Source: Actinomycetota bacterium
GTDB taxonomy: Bacteria; Actinomycetota; Actinomycetes; Actinomycetales; Angustibacteraceae
Reading direction: 5' to 3'
NCBI GenBank assembly: GCA_014377795.1
Contig: JACMOY010000253.1
Location: 1 to 6,014, forward strand
Length of the DNA stretch: 6,014 nt
Shown here: positions 1 to 5,866 of the stretch, piece after piece
Numbering within the stretch: position 1 is the first letter of the stretch
Layout: every line of letters starts with the position of its first letter
Notes under the pieces: generated by a model
The model's database searches: none
Seen by the model: the letters and a program-made list of their open reading frames with translations, nothing else
What the model was told of the DNA's origin: nothing
Translations under genes and position numbers: made by a program

Positions 1-2
1 GC

Positions 3-239
3 CGGTGCGACCCCCACCACATCACCCACTGGGCCGACGGCGGCCCGACCAGCCTCACGAACCTGGTCCTGCTCTGCAGGTTCCACCACCAACGCGTCCT
101 GCACGACGACCAGCACGAAGACCGATGGTCGGTCCGGATCGACGACGACACCGGCCGGCCCGTGTTCGACCCACCCATCTGGACCGGCCGACGCGGCACA
201 CCACTGCCACCCCTATGGCGACCACCACCTGACAGCTGA
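3..239 (+). CDS. HNH endonuclease, C-terminal part (DUF222-type), 5' partial
   Basis: The frame starting at base 3 is open from the left edge to a TGA at 237-239, giving 78 residues of C-terminus. It begins RCDPHHITHWADGG and continues NLVLLCRFHHQRVLH. That is the core of an HNH nuclease: a Cys near the start, the His-His pair before the I-x-HW-ADGG segment, the Asn of T-NLVLLC, a second Cys, and the FHH pair. HNH proteins cut DNA with a His-Asn-His beta-beta-alpha metal fold. The ADGG-x-T-x-L-x-NLVLLC-x-x-HH pattern is what actinobacterial DUF222/HNH proteins carry at their C-terminus. These occur in multiple copies per genome and their physiological role is not settled. The DUF222 part would lie left of the window, so that assignment is inferred. 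The tail ends in a proline-rich stretch. The gene converges on the minus-strand operon. Confidence 0.85.
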   Translation, partial: RCDPHHITHWADGGPTSLTNLVLLCRFHHQRVLHDDQHEDRWSVRIDDDTGRPVFDPPIWTGRRGTPLPPLWRPPPDS

Positions 240-259
240 GCGGGCCACCGGTTGTCAGG
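228..259. terminator. Hairpin between convergent genes, probable bidirectional terminator
   Basis: The left arm (228-238, cctgacagctg) pairs with the right arm (249-259, cggttgtcagg) over 11 positions, two of them G-U wobbles, around a 10-base loop. The left arm overlaps the stop codon of the HNH gene. The element sits 71 bases beyond the last stop of the minus-strand operon. No T-run follows on either strand, as is common for actinobacterial terminators. Position and stem support terminator function; it has not been shown. Confidence 0.55.
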
Positions 260-330
260 ACCGCGTGAGGCCGTGGGTCACCCGCAGCACCTGCCAGATG
301 GTTGCCTGCTGCTCATGAACCAACCCCGGG

Positions 331-633
331 TCAGGCGACCTGCGTGCTCGCTGAGACCTCGTGCGCGTGGATGGTCGGTGCGCCGGCGACCATGCCGGGC
401 AGGCGCCCGAGCGCGTCGGTGGTGTGCGACTGGCCCATGTGGGCGTCCAGGTCGGCCCGGCTGTCCCAGGTCTCGACCGAGCAGAACAGCGTGGGGTCCT
501 CGACGTCGCGGTAGAACTCGTACGACCGGCACCCCTGGTCGCCTCGTGAAGCGGCGGCCAGCGGAGCGAGCAGCCCGGCCAGCTCGTCGGCCTTCTCGGG
601 CAGGGCCTTGACTCGGGCGATGACGACCAGCAC
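331..633 (-). CDS. Antibiotic biosynthesis monooxygenase (ABM) fold protein, putative quinol monooxygenase type
   Basis: This is a 100-residue single-domain protein, the usual size for ABM-family (PF03992) proteins, which form dimeric ferredoxin-like barrels. It opens LVVIARVKALPEKADEL, the first strand plus helix. GCRSYEFYRDVEDPTLFCSVETWDS follows at about residues 34-58, then DLDAHMGQSHT at 61-71. This G-C-x-x-Y/DP-x-x-F/E-x-W/AH-x-x-x-x-H order is diagnostic of the family. Relatives oxidise quinols or polyketide aromatics without cofactor, or act in heme or aldehyde handling; the substrate cannot be read from sequence. I chose the GTG at 633-631 because a GGAGG lies 5 bases upstream and the family normally starts right at this strand. 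An in-frame GTG at 687-685, overlapping the metZ stop as GTGA, would add 18 low-complexity residues. It is the last gene of the minus-strand operon. Confidence 0.85.
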   Translation of the reverse strand: MLVVIARVKALPEKADELAGLLAPLAAASRGDQGCRSYEFYRDVEDPTLFCSVETWDSRADLDAHMGQSHTTDALGRLPGMVAGAPTIHAHEVSASTQVA

Positions 634-638
634 GTGCG

Positions 639-643
639 CCTCC
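639..643 (-). promoter_or_regulatory. Shine-Dalgarno deciding the ABM-gene start
   Basis: On the minus strand GGAGG is followed by CGCAC and then the GTG start. It lies in the 50-base gap after the metZ stop and supports the shorter 100-aa product over the GTGA-overlapping alternative. Confidence 0.7.
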
Positions 644-683
644 GGAGCTTGGGGCGGCACCGTCGCCGCCGCCGCGAAGCATG

Positions 684-1856
684 TCACGCCAGCGCGCGCT
701 GCAGGTCCTCGATCAGGTCGTCCGGGTCCTCCAGCCCCACCGACAGGCGCACGATGCCGTCGGTGATGCCGACGGCGAGCCGACCCTGCTCACCGAGCCG
801 GCGGTGCGTCGTCGTGGCCGGGTGGGTGACCAGCGACTTGGAGTCGCCCAGGTTGTTCGAGATGTCGATGCAGCGCAACGTGTCCAGCACCTCGAACGCG
901 CGCTGCTTGCCGCCGTCCACCTCGAACGTCACGACGGTGCCCCCGCCGCTCATCTGACGCCGAGCCAGGTCGTGCTGGGGGTGCGAGGGCAGGAACGGGT
1001 AGCGCACCTGCGCCACCCGGGGGTGGTCCTCGAGGACCGACGCGATCCGCAGCGCCGAAGCGCCCATCCGCTGCACCCGCAGCGACATCGTCTCCAGGCC
1101 CTTGGTCAGCACCCAGGCGTTGAACGGGCTGAGCGAGGGGCCGGTGTGCCGCATGAGCGTCTGCACCGGGCCCTCGATGTAGTCCTTCGGCCCGAGCACC
1201 GCACCCCCGAGGGTGCGGCCCTGTCCGTCGATGTGCTTGGTCGCGCTGTAGACGACGACGTCGGCACCGAGCTGCAGGGGGCGCTGCAGCAGCGGCGTGG
1301 CGAGGACGTTGTCGACGACCACCTGCGCTCCCGCGGCGTGCGCGAGCTCGCACACTGCCGCGACGTCGACCAGCTCCTGCATCGGGTTGGACGGCGACTC
1401 GAAGAACACCGCAGCCGCCGGTGTGGCGAGCGCGGCCCGCCACTGGTCCAGGTCCGACCCGTCGACGAACTCGGTCGTCACCCCGAACCTCGGCAGGATC
1501 TCGTCCAGGATCACGAAGCACGACCCGAACAGGCTGCGGGCGGCAACCACCCGGTCGCCCGCTGACACCAGCGCCGCGAGGGCCACCCAGACCGCGGCCA
1601 TGCCGCTGGACGTCGCGAAGCACGCCGGGGCGCCCTCGATCAGCCGCAGCCGCTCCTGGAACCCGGCGACGGTGGGGTTGCCGTACCGCGAGTAGACGAA
1701 TCGGTCGACGTCCCCGGCGAAAGCAGCTTCGGCGTCCGCCGCGGTGCGGTAGACGAAGCCGGACGTGAGGAACAGGGCCTCGGCCGTCTCGTCGAACCCG
1801 GTGCGGGTCAGGCCCCCGCGAACGGCGAGGGTGTCCGGCCGCCAGTCCTCGCTCAC
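684..1856 (-). CDS. metZ: O-succinylhomoserine sulfhydrylase
   Basis: This 390-residue PLP enzyme belongs to the Cys/Met metabolism family (fold type I) and is full length for the family. It condenses O-succinylhomoserine with sulfide to give homocysteine in methionine synthesis, in the cytoplasm. Visible landmarks are YSRYGNPT at about 55-62 (Tyr/Arg that contact PLP phosphate from the partner subunit), the SSGMAA turn at 83-88, VDNVLATP with Asp182 that pairs with the pyridine nitrogen, and YSATKHIDGQGR with the Schiff-base Lys207. Near the end, VRLSVGLED carries Arg370 for the substrate carboxylate. The K-H-x-D-GQGR and SNNLGD forms fit MetZ better than MetB or MetY, although acyl-group preference (succinyl versus acetyl) is not provable from motifs. 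The GTG start overlaps the DUF1737 stop as GTGA with no Shine-Dalgarno, implying coupled translation. Confidence 0.93.
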   Translation of the reverse strand: MSEDWRPDTLAVRGGLTRTGFDETAEALFLTSGFVYRTAADAEAAFAGDVDRFVYSRYGNPTVAGFQERLRLIEGAPACFATSSGMAAVWVALAALVSAGDRVVAARSLFGSCFVILDEILPRFGVTTEFVDGSDLDQWRAALATPAAAVFFESPSNPMQELVDVAAVCELAHAAGAQVVVDNVLATPLLQRPLQLGADVVVYSATKHIDGQGRTLGGAVLGPKDYIEGPVQTLMRHTGPSLSPFNAWVLTKGLETMSLRVQRMGASALRIASVLEDHPRVAQVRYPFLPSHPQHDLARRQMSGGGTVVTFEVDGGKQRAFEVLDTLRCIDISNNLGDSKSLVTHPATTTHRRLGEQGRLAVGITDGIVRLSVGLEDPDDLIEDLQRALA

Positions 1857-2050
1857 AGGCGGGGGGTGTCGCGAGGGAGCACCACGGCCTGGGCGCAGAC
1901 CACGGTCCCCGCGTCGACGTCGACGGCCAGAGCGGGGGCGCCGTACAGCTCGTAGCCGTCCAGCAGCGCCGCACTGACTTTCTCGCAGAACGACCGGTCG
2001 TCCGGCCCGGTCAGCAGGCGGTACGGCAGGCGGTCGGGAAGGTCGCTCAT
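1853..2050 (-). CDS. DUF1737 domain protein
   Basis: This 65-residue protein starts at an ATG 10 bases after the stop of the RNase H fusion gene, with only a weak GGGA upstream. The body, YRLLTGPDD followed by F-C-x-K-V-x-x-A-L-x-DGYELYGAPAL and a final VVCAQAVVLP strand, matches the small DUF1737 domain (a Y-x-V/L-x-TG start, an amphipathic helix, G-Y-x-L-x-G-x-PA, and a closing beta-strand). The domain has no established function. There is no signal peptide or membrane segment. The TGA overlaps the metZ GTG by four bases, so metZ translation probably depends on this gene. That makes the small protein at least a translational leader for metZ, and possibly a functional partner, which is inference from position only. 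Confidence 0.85.
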   Translation of the reverse strand: MSDLPDRLPYRLLTGPDDRSFCEKVSAALLDGYELYGAPALAVDVDAGTVVCAQAVVLPRDTPRL

Positions 2051-2060
2051 GCGTCCCAGA

Positions 2061-3197
2061 CTAGGTCGAGGGCGGCGCGGGCAGGTGCCCCGTCTCGTTG
2101 TACGAGCCGACCGACGCGCCGCCGTCCGCCCACCAACGGGTCGTGCTCAGCGAGGCGGGGCTGGAGTCCAGGCGCCACAACGACTCCGGGGCCGCACCAA
2201 GCGCGAGCCGCACCAGCTGCTTGATCGGCGTCGAGTGCGTCACCACCAGGACCCGGGCGCGTGGGTGGCGGGCCAGCAGGCGGTCGCGGGCCACGAGCAC
2301 CCGCCGCTCGACCTCGTCGAACGACTCACCACCGGGGGGTACCGCGGCGGTCGAGCCCTGCCACGCGCTCAGCTCGCCGGGCCAGCGCTGCGCCACCTCG
2401 GCCACCGTCAGGCCGTCCCACTCGCCGAAGGCGCACTCGACCCACCCGTCGTCGACGCGAACGCCGATCCCTAGCCGGTCGGCGACGTGCTGCGCCGTCT
2501 CGCGGGTGCGCAGCAGCGGTGAGGCGATCACGACGTCGACCCCGCCGGCGTCGGCCACCGCGGCGGCAGCGGCGGCAGCCTGCGCGTGGCCGTGGTCGGT
2601 GAGGGGCAGGTCGGCGCCACCGCGGCCGCTGAACCGGCGCTGCGGTGTGTACTCGGTTACCCCGTGGCGCAGCAGCAGAACGGTCGTGGCCGCGCCCAGG
2701 TCGGCGGGTGGGCGTGCCGCCGCGGGCGTGGCTGGCTCCGCCGACGCGGGACCGGCCCCGACTGCCGACCCCCGCCACGGCCGGCCGGCCGCGGCGTCGT
2801 CCAGGGCCTCGTTGGCCAGCCGGTCGGCGTCCTTGTTGCGCTCGCGGGGAATCCACGTGTAGCGCACCTGGGCCGGGTCGACGACCTCACGTGCCTCGGC
2901 CGCCAGCCGCTTCATGTCCTCATGCTTGATCTGCCAGCGTCCCGACATCTGCTCGACGACGAGCTTGGAGTCCATCCGGACCTCGATGGCGGCGTCCGGG
3001 TCGATGTCGACGGCCAGCTGCAGGGCTGCCACCAAGCCGCCGTACTCGGCGACGTTGTTGCTGGCGACGCCGATGTACTCGGCCCGGGTCGCGAGGAGCT
3101 GGCCCGTGTCGGGGTCGCGCACGAGCGAGCCGTAGGCCGCCGGGCCGGGGTTGCCGCGCGACCCGCCGTCGGCCTCGACGACGAGCCGTCGGGTCAC
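2061..3197 (-). CDS. Bifunctional RNase H / histidine phosphatase (CobC-like) fusion
   Basis: This 378-residue two-domain protein has an N-terminal RNase HI domain (about 1-135) with DGGSRGNPGP carrying Asp10, NNVAEYGGL with Glu51, MDSKLVVEQMSG with Asp76 and NKDADRLAN with Asp125. The full DEDD set for two-metal RNA cleavage in RNA/DNA hybrids is therefore present. An Ala/Pro-rich linker (about 135-170) leads to a histidine phosphatase domain: LLLRHGVTE with nucleophile His178, ASPLLRTRETA near 225-235, ECAFGEWDG near 254-262, and VVTHSTPIK with His321. The same fusion is known in M. tuberculosis (Rv2228c), where the phosphatase half is of the CobC/alpha-ribazole phosphatase type; the substrate here is inferred. 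The GTG at 3197-3195 overlaps the upstream stop as GTGA and directly precedes the first RNase H strand. An upstream in-frame start at 3236 would add 13 unrelated residues. Confidence 0.93.
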   Translation of the reverse strand: MTRRLVVEADGGSRGNPGPAAYGSLVRDPDTGQLLATRAEYIGVASNNVAEYGGLVAALQLAVDIDPDAAIEVRMDSKLVVEQMSGRWQIKHEDMKRLAAEAREVVDPAQVRYTWIPRERNKDADRLANEALDDAAAGRPWRGSAVGAGPASAEPATPAAARPPADLGAATTVLLLRHGVTEYTPQRRFSGRGGADLPLTDHGHAQAAAAAAAVADAGGVDVVIASPLLRTRETAQHVADRLGIGVRVDDGWVECAFGEWDGLTVAEVAQRWPGELSAWQGSTAAVPPGGESFDEVERRVLVARDRLLARHPRARVLVVTHSTPIKQLVRLALGAAPESLWRLDSSPASLSTTRWWADGGASVGSYNETGHLPAPPST

Positions 3198-3931
3198 AGT
3201 CCGGACTCGCCGGTGCGCACCAGGATGCCGCCGCACTCCTCGCAGCGCAGGACCTCATCGTCCGCCGCAGCTCGGATCCGTTGCAGGTCCTGGCCGTTGA
3301 GCTCCATCCGGCACCCCTCGCACCGCCGTTGACGCAGTATCGCCGCCGCGGTGACACCGGTGGCCCGGATCTTCTCGTACAGCGCCAGCAGCGCAGCGTC
3401 CAGACCGGCGATCATGCCGACCCGCTGTCGGTCCAGCGCCAGCGCCTCGTCGTCGAGCTTGGTCAGCGCGGCGTCGCGCCGCCTGGTCGCGTCGTCGACC
3501 TGGGCCTGCAGCCCGTCGCGCTCACCGGCCAACCGGTCGGCCTCGGCGGTGAGCGCCTCGTGGCGCTCCATCACCTCGAGCTCGACGTCCTCGAGCGCGC
3601 TCTGGCGGCGGGCCAGCGTGGCCACCTCGTGCTGCAGCGACTCCAGCTCCTTGTGACCACCGTGGCCGGACTCCAGGCGGGCCTGGTCGCGGCGCGCCCG
3701 CTGGCGCACCAGCTCGACGTCCGCCTCGGCCTTGGCGAGCTCGCGGGCGACGTCACTGGCCTGGGTCTGCGCCGCGACGAGCTCGTCACGCAGCACACCG
3801 GCGCGCTGGTCGAGCGCGGTCAGCTCGGCGAGCTCGGGCAGGGTTCGCCGGCGGTGCGCGATCTGCGACAGGCGCGTGTCGAGCGCCTGGACGTCGAGCA
3901 GTCGCCACTGGTCGGTGGTCGCGGCCTTCAG
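3194..3931 (-). CDS. Coiled-coil protein with C-terminal C4 zinc ribbon (Rv2229c-like, zf-RING_7)
   Basis: This is a 245-residue protein if it starts at the CTG at 3931-3929. Residues from about 10 to 185 are long charged helices (A-HRRRTLPELAEL, many E/R/A/L heptads) that predict an antiparallel coiled coil. The C-terminus holds a four-Cys zinc ribbon, CEGC (204, 207) and CEEC (230, 233), with LNGQDLQRIRAA between. This is the PF02591-type architecture. The Chlamydia member CT398 binds sigma-54 and type III secretion proteins, but the actinobacterial role is not established. It may be a scaffold or nucleic-acid-associated protein. The start rests on the GAGGGAG six bases upstream, the expected [M]-K-A N-terminus and the CTGA overlap with the preceding gene. 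No ATG, GTG or TTG lies close by in frame. A GTG 36 bases upstream would read into the Nif3 gene without a good ribosome site. Confidence 0.88.
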   Translation of the reverse strand: MKAATTDQWRLLDVQALDTRLSQIAHRRRTLPELAELTALDQRAGVLRDELVAAQTQASDVARELAKAEADVELVRQRARRDQARLESGHGGHKELESLQHEVATLARRQSALEDVELEVMERHEALTAEADRLAGERDGLQAQVDDATRRRDAALTKLDDEALALDRQRVGMIAGLDAALLALYEKIRATGVTAAAILRQRRCEGCRMELNGQDLQRIRAAADDEVLRCEECGGILVRTGESGL

Positions 3932-5124
3932 GGGGTGCTCCCTCGGCTGGGGACGTGCAAGGTCCACGGATCGGTGCGCGTCGTGCTGACGCGGATCTCC
4001 ACCGTAGTGGTCTGCCCCTGCCCCGACGTGGTCGCGAGCAGCGACTCCAGACGGCTGGCTCCCCCGGCCAGCCACGGCCACTCGCTGGCCCAGTGCGAGA
4101 CGTCCACGAGGTACGGCGGCCCGCCTCGAGCGTGCTCACGGGCCTCGGACGCCGGGTGGTGGCGCAGGTCGGCCGTGACGAAGACGTCCGCGCCGCTGGC
4201 GCGCACCGCGTCGAACAGGTCGTCGCCGGCTCCCCCGCACACCGCCACCCGCTGGACGGTCGCCGAGGGGTCCCCCGCCGCGCGCACGCCCGGCACGGTG
4301 TTCGGCAGGACCGTCGCCACGTGCTGGGCGAACCGCTCCAGGGTCACCGGCTCGGGCAGGTCGCCGACCCGACCCAGGCCCGTGCTCGGCGCCGGGTCGT
4401 CCACCAGCTCGAGGACGTCGTACGCCGGCTGCTCGTACGGGTGGGCGGCCCGCAGGGCGCGGACGACGGCGCCGCGGTGTCGTCGTGCCAGCACCATCTC
4501 GATCCGCGTCTCGGCCACGACCGAAATCTCACCCACGGCGCCGACCGCGGGGCGCGCGCCGGGGCCGGGCACGAACGTCCCCGTCCCGGTCGACCGGAAG
4601 GCCGCGCGCGTGTAGTCGCCCACCGACCCCGCCCCGGCGGCGGCCAGGGCGTCGACGAGCCGGTCGGCGTCGGCGTCCGGGACGAGCACGACCACCTTGT
4701 CCAGCGGCGCGAACGACTGCGGCGCAAGGGGTCGCAGGTCGCGCAGGCCGATGGTGCGGGCCAGCGCGTCACTCACCCCGGGCGAGGCCGCGTCGGCGTT
4801 GGTGTGCGCGACGTACAGGGCGCAGCCGCCCCGGATCAGCCGGTGCACCAGCCGCCCCTTGGCGGTCGTCGCGCCCACCCCGTGCACCGCGCGCAGCAGC
4901 AGCGGGTGGTGGGTCACCAGCAGGTTCGCGCCCCAGTCGAGGGCCTCGTCGACGACCGCCTCGGTGGGGTCGACCGCGAACAGGACCTTCGCCACCGCGT
5001 CGTCTGCGTCGCCGCACACCAGGCCCACGGCGTCCCACGAGGCCGCGCCCGCGGCTGGGTACAGCTGGTCCAGGCCGGCCAGCACCTCGGCCAGCCGGAC
5101 GCTCGGTGTGCTCACCGTCGTCAC
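3928..5124 (-). CDS. Nif3-like dinuclear metal centre protein (YbgI/Rv2230c family)
   Basis: This is a 398-residue protein. The family forms hexameric rings with a two-metal site in each subunit; a GTP cyclohydrolase I type 2 label exists in databases, but the physiological role is unproven. Metal ligands visible are His72-His73 in LLVTHHPLLL, Asp111 in AHTNADAASPG, and His344 and Glu348 in DVSHWASEWPWL, so the site is intact. N-terminal WDAVGLVCGD and C-terminal VAVCGGAGDDL are further family signatures. Between the halves (about 140-270) lies the CutA/PII-like insert of the long form, with VGDYTRAAF, GTGTFVPGPGA and AHPYEQPAYDVLEL. It is thus longer than the short E. coli YbgI-type form. 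The GTG at 5124-5122 is preferred, with GTG at 5115-5113 as an alternative; neither has a strong ribosome site. It is the first gene of the operon, and its stop overlaps the CTG of the zinc-ribbon gene. Confidence 0.92.
   Translation of the reverse strand: MTTVSTPSVRLAEVLAGLDQLYPAAGAASWDAVGLVCGDADDAVAKVLFAVDPTEAVVDEALDWGANLLVTHHPLLLRAVHGVGATTAKGRLVHRLIRGGCALYVAHTNADAASPGVSDALARTIGLRDLRPLAPQSFAPLDKVVVLVPDADADRLVDALAAAGAGSVGDYTRAAFRSTGTGTFVPGPGARPAVGAVGEISVVAETRIEMVLARRHRGAVVRALRAAHPYEQPAYDVLELVDDPAPSTGLGRVGDLPEPVTLERFAQHVATVLPNTVPGVRAAGDPSATVQRVAVCGGAGDDLFDAVRASGADVFVTADLRHHPASEAREHARGGPPYLVDVSHWASEWPWLAGGASRLESLLATTSGQGQTTTVEIRVSTTRTDPWTLHVPSRGSTP
3938..3944 (-). promoter_or_regulatory. Strong Shine-Dalgarno in front of a CTG start
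   Basis: GAGGGAG on the minus strand lies inside the last codons of the Nif3-like gene, six bases before CTG at 3931-3929. Purine match and spacing are near ideal and single out CTG as the initiation codon. Confidence 0.7.
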
Positions 5125-5220
5125 GCTACCCGCCCGCCCGCACCGACCCGGCACGGCTGCACCCACCCTGGGGCGCCGCACTCCACCCGGCCGGTGTCAC
5201 GGGGGCCCCGGTCGAGACAA

Positions 5221-5244
5221 CTGCCTCCGTATAGCTCCAGGCAG
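5221..5244 (-). promoter_or_regulatory. Candidate promoter/operator for the Nif3-metZ operon
   Basis: Inverted arms CTGCCT (5221-5226) and AGGCAG (5239-5244) flank 12 bases that on the minus strand read TATACG (5233-5228), a -10-like hexamer. This is about 100 bases upstream of the first operon gene, on the correct strand. No convincing -35 hexamer is found at 16-18 bases. The call is speculative. Confidence 0.25.
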
Positions 5245-5278
5245 ATGCCACGCCACCCTCGTTTTCGGCTTCACCCTG

Positions 5279-5524
5279 GCGAGTCCGGGCCTCGCGGTGG
5301 GCGACGGCTGGTATCGCGTCGTCCTGAACCTCACACCTGACATCGCGGCACCCGGCGGGTACGTCTTCGATGACACTTGGCAACCGTCGGGGTGGCCAGC
5401 ACTCTCCATGAACTGATGGCGGGCCGGGGCGACTGTGTTCGTCTCCGGCCGCTGCTCACTGGTGCCCTCGGGCTGCTACGACGAGCAGGGCAGACCCTTC
5501 TTGAGCCACGCCTCGTCACGGTGA
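5279..5524 (+). pseudogene. Possible gene remnant with in-frame stop
   Basis: This plus-strand frame reads like protein: DGWYRVVLNLTPDIAAPGG, then a segment ending SGWPALSMN, a TGA at 5414-5416, then in the same frame ATVFVSGRCSLVPSGCYDEQ and a second TGA at 5522-5524. Third positions stay mostly G or C on both sides of the first stop, including about 35 codons after it. That is unusual for this lower-GC intergenic stretch. No start codon with a ribosome site and no recognisable family were found, so this may be a decayed gene tail or chance. Confidence 0.22.
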
Positions 5525-5594
5525 CCGGCGGGACGTAGACCGAAAGAGAACCACACCGATGACGCCGGTGGGCAGCACCATGGAGAACTGCCCG

Positions 5595-5611
5595 TCGGTC
5601 CCCTGGACCGA
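5595..5611. repeat. Compact hairpin, 7-bp stem and 3-base loop
   Basis: TCGGTCC (5595-5601) and GGACCGA (5605-5611) are perfectly complementary around CCT. The element abuts the 16-bp palindrome at 5610-5625, overlapping it by two bases. Together they could be a structured RNA end, a terminator or a binding site; the sequence alone does not decide. Confidence 0.5.
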
Positions 5612-5625
5612 GTCTGGCCAGACTC
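5610..5625. repeat. 16-bp perfect palindrome
   Basis: gagtctggccagactc equals its own reverse complement with no central spacer. A gapless dyad suits a dimeric DNA-binding protein better than an RNA hairpin. No coding gene is obviously positioned for control by it: the nearest supported starts are at 5124 (minus) and 5932 (plus). Confidence 0.6.
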
Positions 5626-5696
5626 CGGCCCCAGGGAATCGTCTAGTAGCCGCGTGTGTCGTGAGTTTCCCGCTCGGGCTGTCAGGGACGGACGCG

Positions 5697-5718
5697 TTCT
5701 GCGCGCATCGCGACAGAA
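5697..5718. repeat. Hairpin with single bulge
   Basis: TTCTGCGCG (5697-5705) pairs with CGCG-A-CAGAA (5709-5718) across a 3-base CAT loop. This gives nine pairs with one bulged A at 5713. No T-tract follows on either strand. Confidence 0.45.
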
Positions 5719-5866
5719 TCGGACGTTGGGTGGGGCACCGGACCGTGTCAATCTCTGACTATTCCAGCGGCTTGTCGTAGGAGCGGATCCCGACCCACGT
5801 CCACGTCGACCTTGGCGCCGCTCAGCGCCAACGCATCATCTGCCACACGCGGCAGGTCCGCCGCCC

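Noticed and set aside
284..312. GCAGCA ... TGCTGC inverted repeat with a 17-base gap
   Set aside because: The arms are only 6 bp and have no extended pairing. It is much weaker than the stem at 228-259 and expected by chance in this composition.
790..1974. 394-codon minus-strand frame overlapping metZ in another register
   Set aside because: It is low-complexity Arg/Ala/Gly/Pro text; the metZ register has all PLP-binding motifs and the correct length.
3281..5340. Long plus-strand open frames (444 and 461 codons) antisense to the zinc-ribbon and Nif3-like genes
   Set aside because: They are mirror frames produced by high GC. Their translations are Arg/Gly/Pro-rich with no domain, while the minus-strand genes show intact catalytic motifs.
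5126..5383. 85-codon minus-strand frame upstream of the Nif3-like gene
   Set aside because: It has no ribosome site and no recognisable domain, it covers the expected 5' leader and promoter region of the operon, and its composition does not look coding.
5515..5525. GTCAC-G-GTGAC dyad where two opposite broken frames end
   Set aside because: It is an odd-centred 5-bp half-site, too short to claim function.
5559..5780. 73-codon plus-strand frame starting MTPVGSTMENC with AGAGAA upstream
   Set aside because: There is an ATG and a purine-rich patch, but third-position GC bias fades after about 20 codons. The frame runs through the palindrome and hairpin, and nothing in it is recognisable.
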